64,000 bases of DNA from Paenibacillus sp. CC-CFT747 (lineage in GTDB: Bacteria; Bacillota; Bacilli; Paenibacillales; NBRC-103111): contig CP106741.1 of assembly GCA_030323305.1 (NCBI GenBank), positions 1,307,001 through 1,371,000 on the forward strand, in the 5' to 3' direction. The notes beneath the pieces were generated by a model. The model was not told the origin of the DNA. It saw nothing but the letters and a program-made list of their open reading frames with translations, and did not search any database. The first letter of the stretch is position 1. Every line of letters starts with the position of its first letter. Both the position numbers and the translations under genes were made by a program. This document shows, one piece after another, positions 10,528 through 19,248 of this stretch.

Positions 10528-10770
10528 CTATGAAATCTCGGCTGCTCGTTGTCTCTTCCTGTACAGTTTTATTTCTTGATCCGAGGAGATGAGGATCGGC
10601 AGAATTTTTACGCTGCTGATCATGGACGTCTTGCATAACGGGCATACGGGCTGCTCTTTGAACGAAAAGCTATCCCTGATCCAGCTCTTGCATTCCTCTC
10701 CCGCACAGGACCAGATGATGGTCATTTCTTCGGGTAAATTCTCCAGCGGTTTATTCCATGAATAAGACAT
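10528..10770 (-). CDS. ydjO: Cold-inducible protein YdjO family, zinc-ribbon small protein
   Basis: 80 residues with two metal-binding pairs: CAGEEC (about residue 22) and CPLC (about residue 43), between them SWIRDSFSFKEQPV. Length and spacing match the YdjO family, which is cold-induced in Bacillus subtilis; the biochemical role is unknown. A cold-shock protein gene lies next to it on the same strand, 68 bp upstream, which fits a cold-response pairing. Preceded by a GGGGGAAAG ribosome site. Confidence 0.8.
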   Translation of the reverse strand: MSYSWNKPLENLPEEMTIIWSCAGEECKSWIRDSFSFKEQPVCPLCKTSMISSVKILPILISSDQEIKLYRKRQRAAEIS

Positions 10771-10800
10771 CGGACTTTCCCCCTTAAAATTGCCGTTAAA

Positions 10801-10830
10801 AGAAAATCCCCAAACGTTAGGCTTGGGGAT
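10801..10830 (-). terminator. Terminator of the cold-shock protein gene
   Basis: Stem ATCCCCAA/TTGGGGAT with a 9-nt loop, then a T-rich stretch on the minus strand; 9 bp past the stop at 10839. Confidence 0.85.
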
Positions 10831-10838
10831 GGTCTTAC

Positions 10839-11042
10839 TTAGTAAGTTTTTACGACGTTCTCAGCTTGCTGTCCACGGTTGCCTTGAACCACGTTAAATT
10901 CTACCCGCTGCCCTTCATCAAGAGACTTGAACCCGTCCCCTGCAATCGCGCTGAAATGTACGAATACATCTTCGCCGCCTTCCACCTGGATAAAACCAAA
11001 TCCCTTTTCTGCGTTAAACCATTTAACTGTTCCTGTTTGCAT
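10839..11042 (-). CDS. Cold-shock protein, CspA/CspB family
   Basis: 67-residue OB-fold RNA chaperone. Both nucleic-acid motifs are intact: KGFGFI (RNP1) and VFVHFSAI (RNP2), after [14 protein letters not shown]. Ribosome site GGAGGT lies 8 nt before the ATG. The message has a leader of about 130 nt containing an inverted repeat (AATCACATATTGC ... GCGATATGTGAATT, about 11092-11152), in keeping with the structured leaders of csp genes. A clear sigma-A promoter lies upstream. Confidence 0.95.
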   Translation of the reverse strand: MQTGTVKWFNAEKGFGFIQVEGGEDVFVHFSAIAGDGFKSLDEGQRVEFNVVQGNRGQQAENVVKTY

Positions 11043-11174
11043 AGAAACACCTCCAAATTTTACATGAGCTTCTTATTCGGTTAAAAATAAAAAAATCACA
11101 TATTGCACAAGGTTAGTACTTAAAATAGTAACCCTCTGCGATATGTGAATTCAGGTCAAAATTCCAATAAATTC

Positions 11175-11203
11175 ATTTTACCACACTTTTATAATAGTTA
11201 CAA
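11175..11203 (-). promoter_or_regulatory. Sigma-A promoter of the csp gene
   Basis: On the minus strand TTGTAA, 17-bp spacer, TAAAAT, about 135 bp upstream of the csp start. This leaves a long, foldable 5' leader typical of cold-shock messages. Confidence 0.7.
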
Positions 11204-11225
11204 TCCCTCTGGTGCGATAAATGAC

Positions 11226-11251
11226 AATCGGCACCCCGCAGGGTGCCGATT
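11226..11251 (-). terminator. Hairpin terminator of the small HTH protein gene
   Basis: Perfect 11-bp stem AATCGGCACCC/GGGTGCCGATT with 4-nt loop, 14 bp after the stop at 11266. The T-run on the minus strand is weak (TTGTCATTT). Confidence 0.65.
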
Positions 11252-11265
11252 CGAGAAGAGCAGGG

Positions 11266-11493
11266 TTATACATTTTTTGCGATATGATCGATTTCGCTTT
11301 TCAATAACAGATACCGATGAACACTTCGCATGATCGGAACCTTGGTCAGGTTGCTTTTATCGACATAGGTTTTCATTTGATCCTTGGAAAGACCCAGCAA
11401 ACGTCCGGCTTCTGTAACCGTTAATACCGCATCGAGATTAGTAGCATTAAAGGTTTTCTTTACTTTAAGATTCCAGTCTTCGAACACCGGCAT
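11266..11493 (-). CDS. Small helix-turn-helix DNA-binding protein (excisionase-like fold)
   Basis: 75 residues. Centre LTVTEAGRLLGLSKDQMKTYVD reads as a MerR/excisionase-type winged helix, followed by a basic recognition part VPIMRSVHRYLLLKSEID. Similar small proteins occur in Paenibacillus without assigned function. Its ribosome site is modest (AAAGGCG). No phage or integrase genes surround it, so an excisionase role is unlikely; a small regulator is the safer reading. Confidence 0.65.
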   Translation of the reverse strand: MPVFEDWNLKVKKTFNATNLDAVLTVTEAGRLLGLSKDQMKTYVDKSNLTKVPIMRSVHRYLLLKSEIDHIAKNV

Positions 11494-11643
11494 AGTTTTT
11501 CGCGCCTTTCTATTCGCAGCCCCGAGCTTTTCTGGGCCGAATACTCTTATTATAACAGATTAAAGTTTTTAGCACAGTTGCCGAAAGACGGTTTTCCCGC
11601 AAGCACGTAGTTGACTTCCTGATCAATCCTAGGTAGCCGTTCA

Positions 11644-11919
11644 TCATCCGGCCATATCCCCTTCCTGCTCGATCAAACTAGGCCAAGCCGCTGCAAAATT
11701 AACATACGTTTCGCGTCCAAGGAGAAGAGCGCCGCTTGCTTTCAGTTCGTCGAACTTGAATTGCTTTGATGTATAATGGTTATAACGGTCCTGCGCCATA
11801 TCATCAATTAGCGAAAAGGAATGCGATGGACCCATGCGATCCAAAATTGGCACATTTGTCTTGCCCAGTTTGCCACAGTTCCGGAAGGTAAAGGGGGCCG
11901 GCGGGATGAAGATAAGCAA
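11644..11919 (-). pseudogene. Remnant of a dihydrofolate-reductase-family (RibD C-terminal-like) protein
   Basis: The stretch FKFDELKASGALLLGRETYVNFAAAWPS is characteristic of the DHFR-like RibD_C family, but the usual N terminus (LVVSxFxSLDG) and the last half are missing. The frame stops after EGDMAG; one added base extends it by about 20 residues only. It overlaps the start of the divergent MerR gene. I read it as a decayed fragment. Nothing else is seen in 11494-11643. Confidence 0.6.
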
Positions 11920-12340
11920 GCTTTCACGCTTAACCAGCGTTAGTGCACGATCGATCCGACACTATGATAACAAAGGCCTTCTGGATGCCGTTCGAATGGA
12001 GAATGACTATAGGGATTTCGGAGATTCGGCCGTAGAAAGAGTCAAGGCTATTCAACTGTACCTGAAACTAGGATTAACAATTGATGAGATTGGAACTTTG
12101 TTCAAAGGCGAAAGGTCGGACCCTGACGCCTATGAATTTTGTGAGGAAATGCTGGCGACGTACGAACAGAAGCTTTGCAAGGTGAATCATCAAATTGAAG
12201 CGCTTCAAGATTTGAAAAGATTATTGGAGAGGCAAATTGATTGGACGAATAGAAAAAAACTAAAGATGGGAAGCAGAAGTGATCAAGTGCTGCTGGGCGG
12301 GTTGTACTTGATGTTTGGGTTGACTTTGACACTAGTGTAA
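11906..12340 (+). CDS. MerR-family transcriptional regulator
   Basis: 144 residues. N-terminal MerR winged helix: MKISKLSRLTSVSARSIR then HYDNKGLLDAVRMENDYR; a coiled-coil dimerisation helix follows (EEMLATYEQKLCKVNHQIEALQDLKRLLERQ, residues about 80-112). No Cys or effector domain is seen after it; the tail GGLYLMFGLTLTLV is unusually hydrophobic. Start chosen at the MKISK methionine behind a GGGGG stretch. It lies 43 bp ahead of the reductase gene on the same strand and probably controls it. Confidence 0.85.
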   Translation: MKISKLSRLTSVSARSIRHYDNKGLLDAVRMENDYRDFGDSAVERVKAIQLYLKLGLTIDEIGTLFKGERSDPDAYEFCEEMLATYEQKLCKVNHQIEALQDLKRLLERQIDWTNRKKLKMGSRSDQVLLGGLYLMFGLTLTLV

Positions 12341-12383
12341 TCCTCTATGATGGGTTTGACTTTATCATGAGAGGAGTAACACA

Positions 12384-13291
12384 TTGAACAGTAAGGAGCC
12401 GGCAAAGGGGAACCGCAAATCGTTGACTGTTATCGGTCTAGGTCCGATGGGGCAAGCAATGGCGGGAGTTTTCCTGGAACGAGGTTATCAAGTAACGGTA
12501 TGGAACCGGACAACCCGCAAAGCAGATGAGCTCGCAGCGAGGGGATCTATCAAAGCGTCCACGATCAACGAAGCGTTAGATGCCAACGAGCTCGTGGTCC
12601 TTAGCCTTACGGATTACGATGTGATGTACACCATCCTCGAACCTGCGTTGGACCATTTGTCCGGCAAGGTTCTCGTCAATCTCAGTTCGGATACACCCGA
12701 AAATGTCCGCAAGGCTTATAAATGGCTAACCGGCTATGGGGCCAGCCTGATCACCGGAGGAGTGCAGGTTCCCCTTCTGGAATCGGCAAGCCGGAATCCT
12801 CCACTTACTACAGTGGCCCGAAAGAGGTTTTCGAAGCTTACCAGAAGGATCTCGAGGTCCTTACCGGTACTGACTATCGTGGTGAGGATCCCGGACTGGC
12901 CATGTTGTATTATCAGATCCAAATGGATATATTCTGGACCTCCATGCTGAGCTACTTGCATGCTCTCGCTGTAGCGGAGGCGAACGGCCTTACGGCAGAG
13001 CAATTTTTGCCCTATGCCTCGGCTACGCTATCGTCGCTGCCGAAGTTCGTCGAGTTCTATACCCCGCGTCTTAACGAAGGCAAACACTATGGCGACGTGG
13101 ACAGACTTGCCATGGGCTGGGCTAGCGTTGAGCATGTCCTTCACACAACCGAAGGTGCCGGTGTCGACACAGCCTTGCCAAGCGCCGTTCTTGAAGTCTT
13201 TAAGCGGGGCATGGAAGCTGGGCGCGCCGGCGATAGTTTTACCAGCCTCATTGAAATCTTCAAGAAATCCAATGCCCTCCCTTTAACATGA
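12384..13291 (+). CDS. NAD(P)-dependent oxidoreductase, imine-reductase/hydroxyacid-dehydrogenase type (one apparent frameshift)
   Basis: About 302 residues. N-terminal Rossmann domain (VIGLGPMGQAMAGVFLERGYQ, WNRTTRKADEL) of the 6-phosphogluconate/3-hydroxyisobutyrate dehydrogenase family; the all-helical C-terminal half (GLAMLYYQIQMDIFWTSMLS) has the look of imine reductases. The frame breaks in the C4 run near 12771-12774; one C restores VQVPPSGIGKPESSTYYSG. Start is TTG behind GAGAGGAG. It follows the MerR gene on the same strand and ends at a terminator. The substrate cannot be told. Confidence 0.85.
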
Positions 13292-13327
13292 GCCCTTCCT
13301 TAGTGGATGGCCCTTGCAATGGAATCG

Positions 13328-13361
13328 AAGCGGCTGGGGGAAACCTCCAAGCCGCTTTTTT
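13328..13361 (+). terminator. Terminator of the MerR-reductase operon
   Basis: Stem AAGCGGCT.../AAGCCGCTT followed by a T6 run on the plus strand, 36 bp after the reductase stop codon. Confidence 0.8.
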
Positions 13362-13398
13362 ATCCACCGGGCAGTAAGATGAACGGACACCCTGTCAT

Positions 13399-13791
13399 TC
13401 ATTTGTCTACGGAATGTTCTTTCAATAGTTGGCTGACAGCTTCCAATGAATACATACCATTTGCGATACCCACAACAAACTCTACCGCATAGGTACGCTC
13501 CATCTTTAAATGCTTACCATTTACCATAAGAAATGCTTTTGTCACCAGATAGGCGGTTCGTTTATTGCCATTGTGAAAGCAGTGATTTTTCACCAAGGAT
13601 TCCAGCAGAGCAGCGGCTTTGTCCATTAACTGAGGATAGGCGTCTTCTCCAAAAACACTTTGCTGAGGTCTATGTACGGCAGATTCCAGCAGGCCATGAT
13701 CCTTCGCACCGGCTTGATCTGCGTCGTTCATTTTCCTCATCATGAAGTAATGGGCTGCCATAATTTCTTCTTTGGTTAGGAATGTTGTCAT
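13399..13791 (-). CDS. Doc-type (Fic fold) toxin of a toxin-antitoxin pair
   Basis: 130 residues of the death-on-curing family. Fic core HCFHNGNKRTA (about residue 73) matches HxFx(D/N)(A/G)NKR, with the preceding AAALLESLVKN helix and the N-terminal LTKEEIMAAHYFMM. Doc toxins phosphorylate elongation factor Tu and stop translation; that activity is assumed from the motif. The gene begins one base after the antitoxin stop codon (TAG-T-ATG), so the pair is translationally coupled. Confidence 0.9.
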   Translation of the reverse strand: MTTFLTKEEIMAAHYFMMRKMNDADQAGAKDHGLLESAVHRPQQSVFGEDAYPQLMDKAAALLESLVKNHCFHNGNKRTAYLVTKAFLMVNGKHLKMERTYAVEFVVGIANGMYSLEAVSQLLKEHSVDK

Positions 13792-13792
13792 A

Positions 13793-14086
13793 CTAGCGGT
13801 CCTTTAAATCCTCAAGGATTCCTTCATCCTCTTCAAACACGTCAAAGAAGGCTTCGAGAACCTCTGGCCGAATATTATCGGGAAGCTGAACCTGCCGTGC
13901 CTTCTTCAACACCACTTCCCCGCGTTCGTTTTCCACGAATTCGATCTCATCCCCTTGCGTGACATTCAATTTCTCAACCAAACTCTTTGGCAAACTTACC
14001 CCCAAACTATTGCCCATTCGCCCTATTTTACGGGAATATCGCTTTCCATTCGAATTATTATCGGTCAATTTAACCACACCATTCAT
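13793..14086 (-). CDS. SpoVT-AbrB-type antitoxin
   Basis: 97 residues. Swapped-hairpin AbrB DNA-binding domain: RKIGRMGNSLGVSLPKSLVEKL then QGDEIEFVENERGEVVLKKA (residues about 18-65), then an acidic tail EAFFDVFEEDEGILEDLKDR that would wrap the toxin. It is upstream of the Doc toxin, as expected for the labile partner and repressor. Doc is more often paired with Phd; AbrB-type partners are also known. GAGAGGGAG ribosome site. A perfect palindrome lies about 50 bp upstream. Confidence 0.88.
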   Translation of the reverse strand: MNGVVKLTDNNSNGKRYSRKIGRMGNSLGVSLPKSLVEKLNVTQGDEIEFVENERGEVVLKKARQVQLPDNIRPEVLEAFFDVFEEDEGILEDLKDR

Positions 14087-14135
14087 GGATATTCTCCCTC
14101 TCTATAAGTATGATTCATACCGACTATGTTATACC

Positions 14136-14150
14136 TTATAACGGTTATAA
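14136..14150. promoter_or_regulatory. Palindromic operator of the toxin-antitoxin operon
   Basis: TTATAACGGTTATAA: perfect 7-bp arms around one base, 50 bp before the antitoxin start. Position and symmetry suit AbrB-type autorepression. Confidence 0.6.
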
Positions 14151-14197
14151 CTTTTATTACGTATGTACATTTTAACAAAATTCTAAAAAAGGATAAA

Positions 14198-14230
14198 GCA
14201 AAAACACCATCCCAATCCCGGATGGTGTTT
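14198..14230 (-). terminator. Terminator of the isochorismatase-MFS operon
   Basis: 11-bp stem AAACACCATCC/GGATGGTGTTT with 7-nt loop, then TTTTTGC on the minus strand. It lies 68 bp past the MFS stop codon; a short repeat copy sits in between. Confidence 0.8.
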
Positions 14231-14234
14231 CTGT

Positions 14235-14275
14235 TGGGGGGCGTGGAGAGTACCTCTATCTCGATCCCACTTGCT
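14235..14275. repeat. Copy B of the terminator-associated repeat
   Basis: GAGAGTACCTCTATCTCGATCC then CACTTGC matches the left part of the copies at 36433-36790 and 10374. It stands beside the MFS-gene terminator hairpin. Confidence 0.45.
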
Positions 14276-14297
14276 TTGAGGTAAACAGGTTGAGGTC

Positions 14298-15514
14298 CTA
14301 ATCTTCTCTTGGGACTAAGCCGGATCGGGCTTTATCCGCGATCGTTTGTTCGAGCTTGCGGTTGAACAGTAACATCAAGGCATTCGCGAAAAGGATGCTC
14401 ATGGTTATATAGAACACGTAGTGAATGTCGTAAAGGGCAGCCACCGAACTTCCCAATAGAGGGCCGATCAGATTCCCGAGAAATTGGGCGGAAGAATTGA
14501 AACCGAAAGCCCGGGCCTGAGCATCCGGCGGAGCCAGCTTCTTGACGAGGACATTAAGAGACGGCAGCATCCCGCCGACAAACAGGCCAAGGAAGAATCG
14601 CCCGATCAAAAGCACGGTGATATTGTCGGTTAACGCCTGCGGGATAAACGTCAGCCCCGACATCACGAGGGAAAAATAAGAATTTGCCTCTGGCCGATCC
14701 GATCACTGAATCTTCCGAGTAAGGGAGACCCGATCAAATTGGCGACACCGGTGATGGAGACAACCAGCCCTGCTATAAATTCAAGATGGCCCCCATGATA
14801 GAGCGACTTCGTATAGATGGATAGAATCGGCTGTATGGACATCATCCCGATTTGCGTTACGGTGGTGGCAACAAAGATGGGGATCAGCGGACTCATCGTC
14901 TGCCAATGGCCCGCCCGGCGTGTAAGCACTTTTCCTTTGGTTCGTCCGGCAGCTGTATTTTCAACGAAGAGCATCACGACGATGCTTGCCGTAAGAAGAA
15001 TCAGTCCGGTCAAGACGAATACATAGCGAAACCCGAAGGCTTCTGCTAAGATGCCCCCGATCAGCGGTCCGATCAAGCTTCCTGCCATTTGGCCTGTCTG
15101 CAAGGTACCCAAGGCCTTTCCGGCATGTTCATCCGGGGTCACCGACGCCTGCAAAGAGATGGACATGGAGATAAAGCCGGAAAAAACGCCGTTGATCAGC
15201 CGCAAGACAAGCAGCTGCCAGGGCGCGCTGACGTACCCCATGAGGATGGTCATAATCGCCATGCCGATTCCCGCCCGCAAAAGCATCACTTTGCGTCCGT
15301 ATTTATCGGCCATCGACCCCCAGATAGGTTGAAAAATGACGGCTGTCAGCGATTGCGCGGCAAAGATCCATCCGGACCATAGCTTGACATCTTTCAGCTG
15401 ATGAACCCCAAGCTCTTCGATATACAACGGCAGGAAGGGAATGATCAAACTGACCCCCGCCACCGCGATGAAATTAGATGCCCATAAAATCCATAACGTT
15501 CGTTTCCAATTCAT
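14298..15514 (-). CDS. MFS drug-efflux transporter, DHA1 family (one apparent frameshift)
   Basis: About 405 residues with 12 predicted membrane helices. The family motif DKYGRKVMLL follows helix 2, and the motif-C region reads GSLIGPLIGGILAEAFGFR; the second half repeats the fold (FSDRIGQRQ, GLFVGGMLPSLN). Frame is lost at a five-T run (minus strand) near 14675; one T restores IFSLVMSGLTF. Its ATG overlaps the stop of the isochorismatase-like gene (ATGA), and the pair is divergent from a TetR gene, a usual set-up for repressor-controlled efflux. Confidence 0.88.
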
Positions 15515-16093
15515 CAGCCGTTTCCTTCATTCAAGCTTGCGATCCAAGCTTCCGCCGTCATCACGTCGGCCTGGCGGGGAATACTTTCTCCATCAGCACG
15601 CGATGCACCTCGGGATCCGCATCAAGACACGCATCGGAGAGCACCTTGAGCGCGAAGTCCTTATCCGCCGCTTCCCGTAGCGTCGACAACACGACACCGC
15701 TCGTTGCGATGCCGGTGAGCACCAGCGTGTCGATTCCGCTAGCCCGGAGAATGGCTTCCAGGTCACTGCCGGTGAAGGCGCTCACGCGGCGCTTCGTCAC
15801 CAGCAGCTCCCCGGCTGCGGGTGAACCGCACTGTGAATTTGTGTCGCCTCGTCCGACTCCGTCATGCCCCCCACTTGGGTGATCGCCGCAAAAGACTTGT
15901 TGTTCGGGCTGACTTCCGGATAGCCCTCACGAAAGGCGACACGCACATAGATGACCGGGACGCAGTGGACGCGCGCCGCTTCGATCGCCTGCTTGAAGGG
16001 AAGCAGCAGCTTCGGTTTGGAAACGAACCGCGACACGATGCCGTTCTGCAGGTCCATAACCAGGAGAGCCGTGCTTCGAAGCCCACTTGTCAT
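15514..16093 (-). CDS. Isochorismatase-family hydrolase lacking the nucleophilic Cys (two apparent frameshifts)
   Basis: 193 residues after adding one base at the G4 run near 15811 and one at the C4 run near 15587. The family Asp (LLVMDLQNG) and Lys (LLVTKRRVSAF) are present, but the usual Cys position reads GIATSGVVLSTLREA, so the cysteine-hydrolase mechanism is unlikely, as in isochorismatase proper and a common Bacillales subgroup. The second correction also gives a family-like end (FPRQADVMTAEAWIASL) and makes the stop overlap the MFS start. Substrate unknown. Confidence 0.82.
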
Positions 16094-16153
16094 ATATTGA
16101 ACCCTCCTCTATCGTATGGTAGGATGAAGCGGAGACCTCTCCTCTTTATTTAA

Positions 16154-16169
16154 GCGGAGAATTCTCCGC
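16154..16169. promoter_or_regulatory. Perfect 16-bp palindrome, probable TetR operator
   Basis: GCGGAGAATTCTCCGC between the divergent isochorismatase/MFS operon and the TetR gene; fully symmetric. A half-like AGCGGAGA also lies at about 16129. Typical size and position of a TetR-family operator. Confidence 0.65.
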
Positions 16170-16213
16170 ATGTCAATGGCAGAGGATGAGGAATGGAAAG
16201 GAGGCTGTGAATC

Positions 16214-16826
16214 ATGAGTGAGGCCGAGATCCCCCCTTTCGTGCGGAGCGCCGCGATGCCGCCGAGAATCGGCAGCGGATCCTGAACGCCGCCATCCGGT
16301 TGTTCGAGCAGTATGGCGTCGAGCAAGTCAGCATGAATCAGATTGCTACCGAAGCCCAGCTCGGTCCGGGTACGCTCTACCGCCGCTACCGCAACAAGAG
16401 CGAACTGTGCCTGGACCTGATCAAGGATCATGTCGATCTTCTGTTCGAAGATATGGAAGCTTATTTGGAGCAGAACCGGACGGAGGCCCCGAGTCTTCGG
16501 TTGAGAGGCGTCCTGCGGATATTCCTGGCTTTTCGGGAGAAGAAGCTGCAGCTGCTGAACGGCGTCGAGGAATCCCTATCGCCCAATCGCTCGAAGACCC
16601 GCACTCACGGGCCCATCTACCATGAATTACACAAGCTGCTTGTTGGACTGTATGAGGAGATGACCGCAAGCGGGGTCGACCGAACTCCCCGGACAGCGTC
16701 TTCCGCGCCGATATGCTGCTGGCCGCCCTGAGCAGCGACTCTTATCTCTTCCAGCGGGACACTCGCGGCTACTCTCCGGAAGCGATGCTGGAGCAGCTCT
16801 ACAGGACTTTCGTGGACAGAGGCTAA
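16214..16826 (+). CDS. TetR-family transcriptional regulator (two apparent frameshifts)
   Basis: 204 residues when one base is added in the C6T3 run near 16237-16245 and one near 16680. N-terminal HTH: NRQRILNAAIRLFEQYG, then VSMNQIATEAQLGPGTLYRR YRNKSELC. The C-terminal ligand domain ends MLEQLYRTFVDRG. Start ATG follows AAAGGAGG. Divergent from the isochorismatase-MFS pair with a perfect palindrome between them, so it most likely represses that pair. Confidence 0.85.
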
Positions 16827-16842
16827 TGAATGGGAACTAACG

Positions 16843-16876
16843 CAAAAAATCCACATCCTCCTGCGGATGTGGATTT
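16843..16876 (+). terminator. Terminator of the TetR gene
   Basis: 12-bp stem AAATCCACATCC/GGATGTGGATTT with 6-nt loop, 16 bp past the stop. Nearly the same hairpin terminates the DUF488 gene at 31023-31052. Confidence 0.8.
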
Positions 16877-16880
16877 ACCT

Positions 16881-16963
16881 GGTGGAGGAAGGCGATTGGA
16901 CCCTCTCTCCTTTAGAGTCGTGCGGACTAAACCCCAGGGGTTCGCCTCCAAGGCTTTCCCACC
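16881..16963. repeat. Copy C of the terminator-associated repeat
   Basis: Begins GGTGGAGG right behind the TetR terminator and ends TCCCACC right before the next hairpin at 16975. It shares the right-hand module GTCGTGCGGACT, AACCCCAGGG, TTCGCCTCC with the copies beside ssrA. The middle is shorter than in those copies. Confidence 0.55.
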
Positions 16964-16974
16964 AAAACAAACAG

Positions 16975-17000
16975 GACCTTGATCTCTTGCGATCAAGGTC
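16975..17000 (-). terminator. Hairpin downstream of the BNR protein gene
   Basis: Perfect 10-bp stem GACCTTGATC/GATCAAGGTC, 6-nt loop; minus-strand tail is CTGTTTGTTTTGG. Probably the outer of two hairpins ending the glycoside operon. Confidence 0.55.
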
Positions 17001-17030
17001 GATTTACCCCTATAATATCTGCTCCTTGAA

Positions 17031-17065
17031 CAAGCTGACGCCGTGTGAGGAACGGCGCCAGCTTG
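17031..17065 (-). terminator. Hairpin 35 bp after the BNR protein gene
   Basis: Stem CAAGCTG-ACGCCGT / ACGGCG-CCAGCTTG with one mismatch. No long T-run follows on the minus strand, so termination is plausible rather than certain. Confidence 0.5.
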
Positions 17066-17100
17066 AAGAAATGAGAGAGATAAAGGAGGCTATTATCGGA

Positions 17101-19178
17101 TTAATTGGTGCGAATCCACTCCACGTTGTCCAGGTCCGCCCATTGACCGCTGCTGCTCATCGATGCATAGAAACCAACGGTCGCTTGGCCATTTGTGACC
17201 TGAACATTCGGAATCGTGACCTGGGTCCATGTCGTCGTAACCGGGAAATTAGCCTTGAGCGCGGCTCCGCCATAATCTTTGACTTCCATAAAGGCGCTGC
17301 TCTGTCCTCCGGAACTGCGCATATACGCCCTCATCATATACGTTCCGCTCTGCAATCCCGTAATCGTTTGCCCAACGTATGCCGTACCGGTTCCGTTAGG
17401 GGCCGCGAGCCCGACGAAATAATTGCCCCCGCCTGGAGCCCGGGCGATTCCGTCGTTTAGGCCATGGATCAGAATACGATTCGGATAGTCATCTCCGTAG
17501 GTCGCCCACCCGTTGACGTTTGCCGATTCGAAGCCCCAATTGCTGGTCAAATTTACGTTCAGCGGAGTCGTGGACGAGTTTTTAATAAATTCGACCTTAT
17601 CGAAATCCGCCCACTGGTTTGCGTTGGTCATCGCAGCGTAAAATCCGATCGTCGCCTGGCCGTTCGTCACCTGAATATTCGGGATGGTGACCTGCGTCCA
17701 GGTTGACGTTACGGGGAAATTAGCCGTCAGCGCGTTTCCTCCGTAATCCTTCGCTTCCATATAGGCGCTCGATTGTCCCCGGAGCTGCGCATATAGGCCC
17801 GCATGGTGTACGTACCGTTGTCCAGACCGGTGACAGTCTGGCCTACATAGGCGGTTCCGGAACCACTGGTCCCTGCAAGGCCTATGAAATAGTCTCCGCC
17901 GCCGGGCGCACGACTGATCCCGTCGTTCAAACCATGCACATGGATCCGCGCCGGATAATCATCTCCGTAGGTCGTCCACCCGTTGACGTTCGCCGTCTCG
18001 AAGCTCCAGTTGTTCGCCAAATTTACGTTGTCGGGAGTGCCGGCGCTGCCGAAGCGAAGATAAATGCCAGGAGTCGGGAAATTGGAACTGGTCGCAGCGA
18101 CAACTTGAGTCGTGTCAATCGCCATCAGTGCGTTCCAGTTCGAGTTTTTCGTATCGGAAACAGGAAATGTATGGTATTTAAAAGACCAGGTCGCGCCGTT
18201 GTCCGAACTGATCATGGTCCTCATGGAGGAGTAATCGTCACCGGTATTGGGACTGTCCTCGTCTGTTTGAAACGATGCCATTAAGCGGCCGTCATTCAGT
18301 TTGGCAATAAAGGGGGCTCCTGCCTTTTTTCCTGCTACTGAAGGGATGTAAAGCGTTTGGCGAGGCACAGACCAGTTAAAGCCATCATTTGAGATTTTAT
18401 ACTTGATCCCAAACGGATGTCCCGCTTGATCAGTCGCTTCGAAAACCATGATATATTTGCCGTCTCCCGTTCGGGTCCATACCGGCATCCCGTCCCTGGA
18501 ACCAACCGCAACGCCGTCACTCACAAGGCTGGCAGCGCTCCAGGCGGTACCGTTCCATGTTTTCATATATAAATTCTGGCTGCCGGACGATCCGGCAACG
18601 CTGGGGCTGTCATTGGCGTACATGACGGCAATCGTGCCGCCGATATAACCCAGATGCGGTTCCCAAACCCCTTTGAATGAATTGGCCGTTTCCGATGCGA
18701 TTTGTCCGTTCGGCACGTCGCTCCAGGAGTTTCCGCCGTCGCTGCTTTGCCGGACTCTCAAATAACTTGAGGTGGTGCTCCCGGATTGAACGATGACTCG
18801 ATAAGCAAGCCATAGGGTTCCGTTGTTCAATTGCAGCATTTGCCCATTGGCGCAATCCCCGCTTGGATCGCTCGCGGCATCAATCGGCGACGACCAGGTG
18901 CGTCCGCCGTCCGTGCTTCTGGACAATTTGACTTTGACATGACCTCCGTCGACATTAGAATCAAATGATGACAACCAGGTTCCGTCCGCCAGCTTTAACA
19001 GTCGCGGGTACCAGACACCTCCCTGCGCAGGGGCGAATATCGTGACGGTTCCACTTTTCCACGACATACCCGCTGTTGAAGCGAATGCCTGAACGACCGG
19101 GAGAAAAAACAGGACAGCAACGAGCAAACCGATTTTCCAAGACAGACGACTCATTCTTTGATTTTTCATGGCCGACAT
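17101..19178 (-). CDS. Secreted BNR-repeat (sialidase-fold) protein with two C-terminal carbohydrate-binding modules (one apparent frameshift)
   Basis: About 692 residues. Signal peptide at 1-34 (LVAVLFFLPVVQAFASTAG). Residues 40-390 form a six-bladed beta-propeller with Asp-boxes SRSTDGGRTWS, RQSSDGGNSWS, SNDGFNWS and SSDNGATWS. Then two tandem modules of about 140 residues that are nearly the same: both carry NVNGW, TYGDDYP, HGLNDGI, APGGG, GTAYVGQT and QVTIPN. The G4 run at 17777-17780 loses the frame; one G gives SSGGQSSAYMEAKDYGG. Last gene of the glycoside locus. Exo-sialidase activity is not assured: BNR propellers also act on other uronic or arabinose-bearing glycans. Confidence 0.85.
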
Positions 19179-19248
19179 GCTCCTTTAAGAAAATTGTTTA
19201 ATCGCTTCCCAATTCCTTCCAATCAGACCCGTGCGGCTGCGGCACGCA

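Noticed and set aside
11266..11493. Phage excisionase
   Set aside because: Small HTH fold alone; no integrase or other phage gene in the area.
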